This document shows positions 12,001-23,046 of a DNA stretch of 64,000 nucleotides, in pieces. Position numbers and translations under genes: made by a program. The stretch is from Ischnura elegans (taxonomy: Eukaryota > Arthropoda > Insecta > Odonata > Coenagrionidae), in contig NC_060252.1 of the NCBI RefSeq assembly GCF_921293095.1, positions 37,882,881 through 37,946,880 of the forward strand. Direction: 5' to 3'. The notes below the pieces were generated by a model. That model had not been told where the DNA came from. It made no database searches and worked only from the letters and a program-made list of their open reading frames with translations. Position 1 is the first letter of the stretch, and each line of letters opens with the position of its first letter.

Positions 12001-15000
12001 CAACCATATTCAGCAATGGAGGCACACATAAGGAGAAAGTGTTAGAAAAGTGATCCAAAATTTTTTTAAAAGCTACATACTATGAAAAGGAACACAATAC
12101 ATTTCAGAAATATAAATTACATTTAAAACATGATGCACCCTTAAGGAATAAGTACTTTCAAGATCATACCTTTCCTCGGCAAACAGCCATAAAGCAAGCA
12201 CCCCTGTATTCAGGATCCTTGATCTTTGCATAATATTCATTCATGGCACTATTCAACCCTTCTTTTCCTTGGGGTTCAACAAATATAGGCTAGAAAATAA
12301 AATGGATATCAAGTTGAATTTCCAAATAAAAATTCATATTCACCAGATTCTATTAATCGGTTTATGTAAACAGCTACTATCATTCAAGTTACAGCAAGAG
12401 TCATAGAACTGAGGGAGCACCCTGCCCCCAAAAGGCATTTAATGCAACTCACAAAACGTCTGGCTGTTAATTATTTCACCTTTTTTATTGCATTATGTCC
12501 TTCAGGATAGTTGTAGTTGACATACCTTTTTCTCTTGAATTCGACTCCATATTCCAGATTCCTGCCAACTATCTCTACAAGCATTCATCAAAGGGTATGA
12601 TGGAAAAAATATTAGTAGTCCATCAGGGACAATCCGACTGAAATTCACAATGGTCTGACCAAGTGATGCAACATATTTAGGGTCACTCCTGGAAGAGAAA
12701 GTGTGCCTTTTGAGAAATAGGAAATATAGTTTGCTCCGTCCTCAAATTCAGCATTTATATCAGTGTTACTACGATTAACTGAGTATTGACCAGTTAGTAG
12801 TTGTGTTCAAGCAAATGCATAAACGTTAAATAAAAATTCAGTTGTGATCACCAATCACATACACAATTATTGATCAATTATACTAACTAGTATTAAGTAA
12901 TTTTAAGAGTTCGGTAAAAATTCATTTCTCGGGTAAGTGAGCTTAGAAAAACACACAGGAGTGTTTAAAATATTCACCTGGGTACAATACAATAATATGT
13001 CCAGAGCTACCAAAAAAATATGCATTTTCCCATTGCTTCCTCTGTACATGCAAAGTTTTCCAAGGACAACCGTGGATTGCCTGTCAAGGATGGCAGAAGA
13101 TTGTTAAGGTCGTTTTACACGGGGCACGGAATTGCGCAGGTTAGAGCTGCATGCAATTTCTAAAATGGTGCAGAATTGCGCAAATGCATGAACGAAATTA
13201 GAACAGGGGCTATTTTGCCATCTCGCATCCACGCATTCTCGCATGTGTTCTAGCAATTCACTCCTTTACACGATGCAATTTTGATTGTGCCTTCGCACGT
13301 ACGTCAGATTGTGCGATTCCATGTAAAACAGCCTTTAAAGAGGCTACAATAACTTGGACAGCACTGCTTAATTTCAGCTGGAATGCACCAGAATGACATT
13401 CCAGCACCTCTCAGAAAAAATGGAGTCACGTCAAAAAAAAGTCATCCTTTTTTTATAATTGGTAAAACATGATTCCTCATTGTGACTTATATTACAAGTT
13501 TAAAAAATTGGAAGTTTCAGGGGGCACTTTTAGGGCTTATATTTGAAAATCATGAGTGGATTAAAAGTGTGAATTTGTTCCAGTACCTCAATTTTTAGAA
13601 ATTAAGCACTGGTGGACAGAATGACCATAGGAAAGGGGGCGTCCATCAATTACGTGAGGTGATTTTGGCGATTTTTGGACCCCTACTGCCCCATTAGTGA
13701 GATTTAGCTCGACCTCCTCCCTCTATTCTCACATGAGATTGCCCAAAAGCATTCAGTGTAAATACATATTTTAATCTATGCTTCATTGCGTTGGCTTCAC
13801 TAAAAAGCAATTTGTTTAATTTTTTAAATTTAGGATTAGCGTATTTATTCGTGTAAGCCGGACCTTCGTACATCCCACGCAACCCCATTTTTTCGGCCGG
13901 CTCGAGAGCAAAAAAACTTATTAGCACTTTTTGGGTGCTGTCTAATATAGGAACTTGTGATTTATTGGTGAATCGATAAATTTAAGTTATGATACCATGA
14001 TTATTAAAAATAAATAATGTCAGAAATGTAATTCTGACATTATTTACCAATGCTAAACTCCGGAGAAATAAACGATAGGAATTTGAGAGAAAATGATGCA
14101 CAGCTTATGTGAAAACATGGAGAATTAATGTAAGCCATGCACCCCTCTTTTTTCACCTGGCATTTCCGGAAAAAGGGTGTGTGGCTTCTCTGAGTAAATA
14201 CGATAGTTAAGACTAGTTTTTAAGATTACTAACATCGCAATTTCACACTGTTTCTTGCATAAGAAATAAGGGATACTTCAATACCTCCACTGCAAAAACG
14301 CTCAACAATCACCCACCAAAACAAATCCACTCATCTAGCAGCCAAACAATACAAATCTGCTCGGCTGGCAGTGTCCGGAGAATAAACCCTCACCTCCATG
14401 CTTGCAGAATAGGAGATGAGTGTTTATGCTCCCAGCACTGCCAGCTGAGCGGATTCGTATTGTTGGGCTACTGGATCAGCCGATTTAATTTGGTGGAGGT
14501 ATCGAGTTGCCAGGACCTCTGCTCTCCCCCATGTGAGATTGAGTCAGAATTGGCTTGACCCCCCACTCCTCCTTGACATCTCACATAATTAATGGATACC
14601 CCCAAAGGGTGGGAAAGGAAGGGAGGAGAGAAACCTGGCGTCAGCATTAACCTGTGCCTAATGAAAGATATGAAAGAGTCAATGCATGGAGTGCTCTACT
14701 TGAAAAGCACTCCATACATTGGGTGCATCTCTACTGAGAAGTCTTTGCTACAGTCAGGATTGGAACCTGTCCCCACAGGGTGTGTGTGAAGACAACACTC
14801 TAATTAACACACCAAACCCTATTCCCCGTATATGTTGAGGAAATGCATGAAAAAAAGTTAAATCTGAGGTTCCGTGGCATTTCTCCATACGAGTCTCAGC
14901 TTTCGGGCATTCCTCCACATTGAGATGTCCATAGGTGAAGACAGTTTCTCCAGCTAACCTGCTGGCATCTTCAGGTCAGAAGTAGCGATGCATGAATTTG

Positions 15001-18000
15001 ACCGTCTTATATAGGTACTCTGGGGATTGGAGGTTGGTTATGGTTGGCTGGTTAACAAATCATAGCCCACCTGAGAGTCAACCAATCAGAACCGACCTCC
15101 GATCCCCAAAGTACCTATATAAGGCGGCTAAATTTATGCATCCCTACTTGTGAACAGAAGATGCCAGCAGGATGACTGGAGAAACTGTCGTCACCTATGG
15201 ACAACACAATGCAGAGGAACACCCGAAAGCCGAGACTCATATGGATAACAAAAATTAAGAACTACACACAGGATGTCCAGCCATTCAAAGCAGAAAAATT
15301 CATGCCTAATTCCCGGGTTTCCAGGGAAATTTTACAAAACTTCCAGGTTAATCTTACGTGATTACTGCGATAGATAAGGATTTTAAAACACCCAAAATTA
15401 CTTCAATATGTACTTTTAAATAACATTATATTTATGTATTTACCAGGACAAGGAATAGGTTACTTAACACACATTAAATTTAAAATTATTCAATCCAAGC
15501 CAAGAAGCTGCTTCGACCTCAAAAATAAATATTAATGTCACCTGACATTATATTCTTTGTCTTTTTGAATCCTACTCGAGTAAAGTGTGCTAGAAATTTT
15601 GATTCTGTTGTCTTGCCCAAAATTTCTTGTTTTAATACGGCTGTAAAAATTCTACAATGCTATGGCACTTAAAAATTACGACTGACACATTTAAGGCCAG
15701 AAAATGGGTGTCGAACTGCATGGTTCCCACTTAAACTAACATATAAAATTCACGGTTTTTCCAGATTTTCACGGTCTAGATGTCGTCAAATTCACGGTTT
15801 TAAGATAAACCATTTCAGGCAGAAATATTGATCGGGTAACGATCAACGGCCGCAGGTAAACTAAAAATTTAACAAACGCGACAATGCCGTGAATGCAAAT
15901 GCAGCAATGAAAGTGCTAAACGCAGCTAAAGTCCCCCCCCCCCCTAAATCCGCCTATGATCCTGAACATAATTGATTTTTTGCCCTGCATTTTGGCACTT
16001 GTCTTACCGCGTGGCATATGAAGAACTCAATGAGAACCCATCCGGACCATTTTTGACGACTCCCATCCACACTTGATGGGGCTTTATGATGTGAGGATTT
16101 TCCAGGGTCACATTCACAGGAATTCCAAGTTCAGAAATCAGAGGTGGCAAAGGAGCCAATGTTCCACTGGTCAATATGAGAGATCGTAACTTATGATCGA
16201 GAAGGGACTGCATCCTGTGACAAAAATAACGAAGTTAAAAGACAGGGGTATTAAAAATCAAAGTAATTCATGGGCAGAACATTTCTTGAATTATGATTGA
16301 TGAATAAATCCTGATTATGAATGAATGTTGAGAGTATAACTGAAACAATGGATAATTTAAAATAGCATGCAGAGGACAACTAGAGGGCTAACAAGGAAGG
16401 AAAGTACATAGATAAATTATGAGGTTTGGATACTGAGACATATGCTGCAGGGAAGACAAATATTATAAAATTTCCAAAGAGAAAAATATCTCAAGATTAG
16501 AAAATGCAGTATATCCTATTACACAATGTTGTATAGAAAACCAATTCCACTTCAAAATAGAATCCCATCTCATTATGATTCTCACATAAAAAAAATGTTC
16601 CAACTCTGAAATTTTTCATGAGTTTTACTAGAAAATTTTAAACAATATAGTGAGGCACCAGAAATAATTAAGAACTATTCAAAATTACATACCCAAATCC
16701 AGGGGATAAACACCAGTAATTAACAACTCGTCCAGTAGCTTTCGATGATACTGTCTTAAGTGATCCCCAAGAATCTGCTTTCTTCTTTTTTCTGGGATCT
16801 TCCACAGTGACATGGACCTATTTGAAAGCCAAGGGTAGAAATTGAAGCTCAAATGGACTGAACTCCACATGCATTAATATATCAAGTACCTGAGGTAGAT
16901 GACTACAAGAAATGGGTAAAAACTAGGGATGGTCGGATCGGATACCTCGGATCCAAATATCCGCGGATATTGCCCTTCATCAGATACATCGGATTCAAAG
17001 TCGCGGACGACATCGGATCTGGATCCGAAATTTTAAATAATAGCTTCAGTGAATGCAACGCCCCATAAGGGTGGACAGAGTTCCGATTCTATCTTTGAAT
17101 ACGGCACGCATGCAATTCTTGTCCTACTCATGAACCATTTTGTTTGAAAGCTCTCGCAGAGGTTCCGCAGCAGAATTTCAGCCGTTGAAAATAAAAAAGG
17201 CAAAATACGACTGGCACATAGTGTGACTCTTCCCAAGAGATTGAACAATCATTGGGGGAATCTCAGCGTCAGGAATTTGAAAATGCATTTGGATCCGAAA
17301 ATATCCAATCCGAAAATCAACGATCCGATCCGAATCTGGATCCGAAAAAAATTCTGGATCCGTCCATACCCAGTAAAAACAAATCAAAATTGATAATTGG
17401 AAAAGTTTACTTTTAACTAATTAGACCTTGTGAATATTGAATATTCGTTTAATAAATATTCGTTTAAATTCTTAAAATTATTGAAAATCAGGGCAGCACT
17501 CATATAAACGAACATCTTTATCCATTCTTTTCCCCTATTCTGGCATCCGTTTTAAAATTCATCTCTATCTCTATTAGGTAACAATAATAAGATATATACA
17601 TAAGAATTCACGTCTGATGATGATGATTACCCTGGTCATGTTCGGTAAAAAATAGTGGTTTAAGTAAGAGTGAACTATCCAAGAAACCTTGGAGAGAGCA
17701 AGGGTAAAGAGCAGGTGTGACCCAGCACTTCAGAAATTCAGTCCCTATCAGACCTCTTCCATGTTATCATGGTGAATATGCTCATGGAGCAGTGTTGTCA
17801 AACCTCATGCGCTATCCTTGTATCTTTCAGTATGCCTTCACCAATGGTGCCGCATTCAGCATGGTAGTTGGCAATGTTATCAACTTCTGTGAAGGGATTA
17901 TCCTCAATACCTTCCAAATGAATAGGTATATTGTGTCAGCGCCGCACCCAAAATACCAATGGCCAGCCATGACTCACACATTTTCAGTGACATGTAGGGC

Positions 18001-21000
18001 ATCTACCTACATTTGGCAACATTGAGTTTGCATGGAAGAGGTCTGAGAGCAACTGAATTCCCTAAGCACTAGGCCACTGCAGCAATCTGCTGATTGGCAA
18101 GGGGAAATTCACGTGTCAGAAAACTTTCCTTCCCCTCACCCTCACTTGCTTTAGCCACACCAGCTCACCCGCAAGGATAACTTGACCAGAGTCTAATAGC
18201 AATAGCTTACCTTGTAGCATCGCTTCACATTTTCTATATGCCTCTCAGAGTCCATCTCTCGACTGAAAACAACTTTGAGTAGATCTGAGAATGATTGCAA
18301 TCCATTGCCACGTCTTTGAAAAGGAGCACTCCCACTAGTTCCTTCAGAAGTCATTGAAGATGTTGTCAGGTACTGGATTAACTTCTCAAGCAGGTCGAGG
18401 ATCACAGTTTTCTTCTCAATCGTAATTCCTACTTTGCCCAATAGGTCGATCATGTAGCTACCCGGATGCGTTGCACTCTGATCTTCATCCTTGGATCCAC
18501 TTCTGACTTCAATTGAATCAACAGCATCTTCCAAGGCAAGGAACAGTGTTTTCAGAATGCACAGTTCTTCCATAGTGAAATCTTTCAATGTGTCCTCTCC
18601 ATTAAAAACTTGTGCATTCATCTGTGACAGATCACCAAAGTCTTTCATAATCTGAAAGAATGTAAGGGGAAAAAAGACATTGTTATGTACACAAGCAAAG
18701 CCTAGGAATGAGTTTAACAAAACTACAATAAATTTATTTTTATGCCTACAGAGATAACAGCCAAGGAAATGATCAAAAATATTTCAAATTGCCACCTTGA
18801 TTTAGACCAACAAAATTCCTGAAAACACTTTAAAACGTAGCAAAGGAGTACATATTAAAATATTTTCCCACCTCAAGTTACTCCATAGCTGGCTGGCAGA
18901 GTAAAACATGGTCACCTGCTTTCCCAGCAAGTAGAAAGTGATACACCATTATAAAAGCTGTTCCCAAGTTAAGGGTTTTCGGTGCTTTACTCTTTAAGAT
19001 ATGTATCTCAGCCTCCATATGATTATAATTCAAATCTATTCAGAAATGAAATGCCACATGTGCGGAAACACTAAGAAGTGGTAATGAAAACTTTATTTCA
19101 AGTAAGAAGTTGGTTAAATCTTTACAAAAAGGCAATGGATATAGTATTAACCATTAAGTAGCGGGAGTACATGATTTTAGCTACAGTCTGCGCAGGAGAG
19201 AACCAAGAAATATTCTTCCCTCTAGCCTGGCAGAGTTTTTCACAAGGAGTGAACCCTTATAATCCGGGATAACCCTTCTTTCTTTCCTACCAAAAAATAG
19301 GCCTGCATTTGGGGGCTTGTTGTAGGCATATTAAGAGCATGGAGTGGGAAGGAGGCAATACGAAATGGGCATTGTGATAGGAAACGTAGGGAGTCACCCC
19401 CTGCCACGAAGGGTGGTCGAGGAGAGTTAAGCTGCATTAATGATCCCTACAGTGAGGGAAAGTGCACTTGGCCTCTACTCGGGTGGCAATAAAAATTTTG
19501 GGAAACTGTTACGGGTAGTCGAGCAATGGTCAAACGTTAAAAAACGTTTTCCCGCAGTCAGCGTACAACGCATTTAAAAACGTTCCTGCAGCCTTAGGGT
19601 TAAATTGCAAAGGTGAACGCAGAAAATTACTCACTAGGATGCTGTAAAAAAAGGTAATACAGTGAAACCTCCGTTCACAAACACCTCTGATCTAAGAATT
19701 AGTATTCGATTCTCCTGCAGAAGGAAATGGATTTATGTAAGGATAGAACCTCCAGTAGATGTACTCTCCCACTTATGGTACAAACACTTTTTAGTCACAA
19801 TTTTACTCTTTTACGGACACCATCACCATGGGCTTTCTGACCAATTTCTCAAAAATTGAGAGTATTTTTAAATAAAAGGATTTCATTGAGCTGGCTTAAA
19901 TTCCCACACTATAATATTTGCAGGTTTATATTAAGCGTAAATATTATCTTAGGTTATCTTTAGGTCACCTCCCACTTACGGCCACCTCTAACTTACGGAC
20001 ACGTTTTCCAGGACCTTTAGTGTCCGTCAATGAGAGGTTTCACTGCATATTAGAATATGAGTTTAGAACAAATCCAAATTAAGGATATATATGGGAGCCT
20101 ATTTACTCCATTGATGGGGCTACCAAACGTAGAGCCAACAATAGGAAAAGATTCAGGAAAGTACTCTTAATCAGCCTGAGTTCAAGCTTACAGGAAAAAA
20201 ATGCAAGGTGAATTAGATCACTAGTGATATTCTAGTGATCACATTAGTTCGAAAAAGAAACAAGTTTTGAACTGGCAATGGAAAGGAAAACTCGTTTGAA
20301 GTATAGGATTTAACCACTCCAGTTAAAATTTAATTCATTCAAACCTCAATTCAAACACAGAAAATCCCAAATCCATAAGAAAGAAGACACCTGCATTAAT
20401 TGAAGACACAATACATATCACAACTTAATTTTTGATGGCAAATAATTAACTTGATGCGATGGGAAACAATACTTCATGAAATATGACTAAGTACCATGGC
20501 AAGTATTAAACAGAAATTCAGTTTCGGCAAAGAACTAAACACATCATAACTTTAATAGATAAATATTTAATAGTTAACTAAAATGAAAATATCTGTTTCC
20601 CTACAGAACAATCACTGTAAATAAGGATAATCAAGTTAAGTATTTATATTCACTTAGGGGCATTTTATTGGAAAATTTACCTTAGTCACTTCATCAATGC
20701 ACATCGCTATGTCTGTGCTTCTTAAAACTAAAGATGTTGACTCTTCACACATTTTCTCAATGTTGTGCGCTTCATCTAGTATCACTATCTTGTTCTGAAA
20801 AAATATAATTGAAAAATTAGTTTACCAATTCAAATGTTGAAAACAGAATAAAAATTCTATTCTTTTAAATACCTCCAATTCAACACCATTAGCCTTCCGA
20901 GATTTAGGATCTAGGATGTAATTGTATGGCATAAATACGATGTCAGCGTTTTGTTTTAACTCTTTAGCAACGTAATAAGGACAGCACTGCAACTTGCGCC

Positions 21001-21930
21001 CAGCTTTAACCAAATCTTCAATATCCATCGGCCCACTTTCTTTGAAGATAACGTCCTCCTTTTTTGATTCCACATTGTTATAAAAATGGCAGGCCCTGTT
21101 AAATTAATAAAAAAAGCACTGCCACAAAAGCCTAACTCATAAATGGTCTTCATCACAATACTATGAGAAGCCGTAGAATCAAATAATTATCAACAAAAAC
21201 AAGAAATAAAACCTTGTGGAAACCAAATGATGGCACATATGGACTTTGCCAGCATTGCTTGTCTCTTGAGAAACCTGGGGATGAATACACATTTGGTCTC
21301 GCGACCCAAGAACAGCAGTCCTGACATGGGCATAGGCTGTGCGTTTCAATTCCTGTATTGCTTGCGTCAACTGCGAGTGAGTTCTTGATGCGTAAATCAC
21401 TTTGGGAGTTCCTCCTGAAAAAAGAAAATCATCAAGTGAACTCTTAAATCCTTTTCCACTAGATTCAGATGAAGGGTGAGTTAGATCATTACTATGGTTG
21501 AAACTCACCCCATGCATACGGTTCTATTGGAATATTTCCCGCAGCAGACAGCCCACTTTTTATATCCCTGAAATATGCCTCGCCAGAGGGTAACTCTCCC
21601 TCCAACAGACCAAGACTTTGAGCTTGTAATCTTGCTTTGGATACCATTACCCAACCTAAGGCTGAACAGAGTAAACTAAGTGTTTTTCCGGTCCCCGTTG
21701 GGGACTCCAATATTCCGTTTTGACCCTATAGAATTAGAAATAGATTTGTAAAGTATTTAAAAATCATATGAATAAGTTAAATACGCATTATTCAATGAAC
21801 CAAATGCAATGAAATGAAAATACATTACCTTCTGTAGACATTCGATAACTTTGGACATATAAGCAACCTGAACATCATAGGGCTGGAATGGAAAATTAAC
21901 TGGAATCCCATTTATAATAACTTCCGGCAT
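6089..21930 (-). CDS. RTEL1: Regulator of telomere elongation helicase 1 (RTEL1-like), 15 exons, 1018 aa
   Basis: Fe-S superfamily 2 DNA helicase (XPD/FANCJ/DDX11 group) that in animals unwinds T-loops, D-loops and G-quadruplexes in the nucleus. Exons, 5' to 3': 21829-21930, 21509-21725, 21213-21414, 20873-21095, 20681-20794, 18211-18651, 16693-16817, 16008-16214, 12526-12688, 12170-12289, 11655-11798, 10914-11162, 9284-9799, 6256-6400, 6089-6177. All are GT-AG and phases close to 3057 nt. The start is fixed by homology ([20 protein letters not shown]) and by an in-frame TAA just upstream. Visible motifs: Walker A SPTGTGKT (residues 42-49); Fe-S cysteines 149, 167, 176 and 212; DEAH (255-258); motif [11 protein letters not shown] (707-715). 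Exon 13 encodes a polar Ser/Lys-rich linker. The last two exons encode a harmonin-N-like domain (about 940-1010) ending in CEPC. It lacks the second harmonin-like repeat and RING-type tail of the long human form; length fits short invertebrate forms. Confidence 0.95.
6627..7208. mobile_element. Pogo/Tigger-like MITE in RTEL1 intron 13
   Basis: The ends are inverted (left CAGTGGAACCTCGTTAAAGC, right end reading inward CAGTGAAACCTCGATATAAC) and are flanked by TA on both sides. Subterminal palindromes such as TCGCTATAACGAGAG and CGCTATAGCGAG strengthen the call. CAGTG-type ends with TA duplication are typical of pogo/Tigger elements. It is 582 bp with no transposase, so non-autonomous. The flanks also share TAGAACTTT just outside each end, longer than the TA expected. 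Confidence 0.75.
7330..7505. repeat. Inverted repeat with hammerhead-like core (Penelope-type)
   Basis: Arms of about 72-80 bp (7330-7401 and 7423-7505) are near-perfect inverse complements around a 21-bp spacer. On the minus strand, 7408-7367 reads GGAC, CUGAGGA, a stem of AGCCAAC with GUUGGC, GAAA, then AUAUUGUCC. This is the layout of a type I hammerhead ribozyme with a minimal stem III. Such ribozymes are known in the pseudo-LTRs of Penelope-like elements. The second arm carries a diverged mirror copy. It lies inside RTEL1 intron 13. Confidence 0.6.
8977..9191 (+). pseudogene. Exon-like open segment in RTEL1 intron 13, family unknown
   Basis: After an acceptor-like GCCTGTAG at 8969-8976, a 71-codon frame runs to TGA at 9189-9191. 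The peptide is compositionally protein-like and Gln-rich in the middle ([20 protein letters not shown]). It lies on the strand opposite RTEL1. No start codon or donor partner is evident, so it may be the 3' end of a retrocopied or nested gene, or chance. I do not recognise the family. Confidence 0.25.
10298..10416. repeat. Inverted repeat, degenerate Penelope-type foldback
   Basis: GTGGAAGGTTACTC at 10298-10311 is matched inversely at 10403-10416, and the inner CGTCAGGTT (10311-10319) inversely at 10381-10389. The centre contains ACTCATGAATCGAAACGTCA, which resembles the stem II, GAAAC and GUC portion of Penelope-type hammerheads, but the CUGANGA box is decayed. It lies in RTEL1 intron 12. 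Confidence 0.45.
10532..10681. mobile_element. Short MITE with CTGAATATAGTCCCCCC ends
   Basis: The left end CTGAATATAGTCCCCCC (10533-) is the inverse complement of GGGGGGGACTATATTCAG ending near 10662. The right end is duplicated in tandem (a second GGGGGACTATATTCAG ending near 10679). The inside is non-coding. It lies in RTEL1 intron 12, next to the foldback at 10298-10416. Confidence 0.6.
13107..13333. mobile_element. MITE family A, copy 1 (GGYCGTTTTACACGG ends)
   Basis: This 227-bp segment is closely matched by a second copy at 38088-38319 in the same orientation. It has inverted ends (CGTTTTACACGG and CATGTAAAACAGCC) and is flanked by TTAA-like bases (TTAA before, TTTAA after). It is non-coding. 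It lies in RTEL1 intron 8. Confidence 0.75.
13635..14606. mobile_element. Composite MITE (GGGGGCGTCCATCAATTACG ends) with nested inverted repeat
   Basis: The left end GGGGGCGTCCATCAATTACG (about 13635) is matched inversely by ACATAATTAATGGATACCCC near 14584-14604, with pyrimidine-rich GACCTCC and GACCCCC subterminal tracts. The middle (14273-14505) contains its own inverted repeat with arms of about 100 bp (ATACCTCC at the left, GGAGGTAT at the right). This suggests one element inserted in another. It lies in RTEL1 intron 8; the open frame at 13694-13927 has no recognised domain. Confidence 0.55.
14625..14830 (-). mobile_element. tRNA-derived SINE, copy 1
   Basis: On the minus strand a tRNA-like head is visible (box A region TTAATTAGAGTGTTG, box B GGTTCCAATCC near 14766-14756). 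It is followed by the 3' domain that also occurs at 53885-54110 and 38868-39110 (TTAATGCTGACGCCAGGTTT, ending near 14625). The shared 3' domain with different heads points to one SINE family. It lies in RTEL1 intron 8. Confidence 0.6.
14884..15243. repeat. Long inverted repeat carrying two facing hammerhead-like motifs
   Basis: Two arms of about 170 bp mirror each other about a centre near 15062 (outer ATACGAGTCTCAGCTTTCGG against CCGAAAGCCGAGACTCATAT). Each arm holds a core: minus strand 14977-14938 (CUGAAGA, CCAGC with GCUGG, GAAA, CUGUCGUC) and plus strand 15154-15193 (a slightly decayed ACAGAAGA version). This again fits a Penelope-type hammerhead with a very short stem III. It lies in RTEL1 intron 8. 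Confidence 0.6.
16923..17372. mobile_element. MITE rich in GGATCCGA repeats
   Basis: The left end CTAGGGATGGTCGGATCGG is matched inversely by GGATCCGTCCATACCCAG at the right. Subterminal ATCCGA and TCGGAT repeats fill both ends. There is no coding capacity; open frames inside are incidental. It lies in RTEL1 intron 7's upstream neighbour, the intron between exons 6 and 7 (16818-18210). Confidence 0.65.
19660..20045. mobile_element. Pogo/Tigger-like MITE, second family member
   Basis: The left end CAGTGAAACCTCCGTTCACA is preceded by TA. The right end read inward begins CAGTGAAACCTCTCATTGAC, followed on the outside by CA where TA would be expected. It is 386 bp and non-coding. The CAGTGAAACCTC end is shared with the element at 6627-7208, but the interiors differ. 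It lies in RTEL1 intron 5. Confidence 0.7.
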
Positions 21931-22795
21931 ATCTTAAGAAATGATAGTGACAAATGTAAACAATATCTTCAACCAAAATGTGAAACATAAACAACATTAG
22001 TGCAATAACTTATCTCCCGCCTTCCAAAACAGAAGACGGAAACAGCTGCATAACGATATTTTCAATGAGCGGTAAATATGAAGAAGCATAGGATGGTGCT
22101 GTGGCATGAAAATTTACTAAATAAATGCCGTAAACTCACTCTAAACATCTTATTTGCCGAAAATTGGTCGGTTTTGTTATGTAATATAATTATTACCTTA
22201 ATTGTATTATTAATGTTGTAGAAAATTATTTAACTCAACTCGCACGAGCAGAAAAAGCTGTATAAGTATGATATAATTTCGCTCCACAGCGTGATTAGCT
22301 GTCGATGATATTTTTAAAAGTTAAAAAATAAATAATTTCATTAAGGAGCCCAAGGTGCTAGGCAGAAAGGCAAAGATCAAATAAATTTCAAATTTAGCGG
22401 GCAACATTAATTTCATGCATTTTTGACGAACGCGAATGGGTCTATTCTCCATTTCTTCAGCCTTTTAACGAAAATTGGAAGTTTTTCTATTCTATTGTGT
22501 TTGTGCCCGAGAATAATTTTATATTTTGTGACCTAACAAACTTTCTCAGCAAATAATAGGACCGCAGAGACACGGTGAGAACTTGGTTCAAGGTTTTCCT
22601 ATGATTTATTTCTCTTATTCCCGCTCGGTTTGACTTGGGAACTGTAGTTTATCAACTTGTTTTATTTTTACTTATACTTTGTGAGGACAGAAATTATGTG
22701 CGATAATTCATAACAATTCTAACCTACTATCGCCGCAAAAACGGCAGAACGCTGAACTCTAAGCCTTTGTGCGAAATTCTGCCGAAGCTCCATGA
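21931..22795. other. RTEL1 upstream region
   Basis: This AT-rich sequence lies directly upstream of the RTEL1 start codon and should hold its 5' UTR and promoter. No CpG island, TATA box or other element could be assigned with confidence. Confidence 0.35.
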
Positions 22796-22802
22796 TGTCG
22801 TG

Positions 22803-23046
22803 CAGTGGCGCCGACTCCATGGGGCCCGAGCCCCCTCAAAAATTCGTTATTGGCCTGAGAAAAAAATTTGTCAGGCTTGTCGATTTTCCCCGGAGTGTCC
22901 AGATATTGAGATTCGAGTTATCATGGTTCTAATGTTGGTCATATGACCCTTCTAAAATGCTTGAAAAACTACTTATAAAATTTCCCGGGGCAAGATCCCC
23001 GGTTTGGGCCCCCCCCCAATATTTTTTGTAAGTCGGCATCCCTGGT
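22803..23046. mobile_element. MITE with CAGTGGCGCCGACT ends and C-tract
   Basis: The left end is CAGTGGCGCCGACTCCATGG. The right end near 23046 reads inward as CAGGGATGCCGACTTACAAA. An inner run of nine C residues (about 23011-23020) and GCCCGAGCCCCCT match the style of several other G/C-tract elements in this window. Non-coding. Confidence 0.55.

Noticed and set aside
17717-18025. 102-codon frame within the RTEL1 intron 6 region
   Set aside because: No domain on either strand; the opposite strand shows phrases resembling a decayed protein (for example [16 protein letters not shown]) but with stops, too weak to call.
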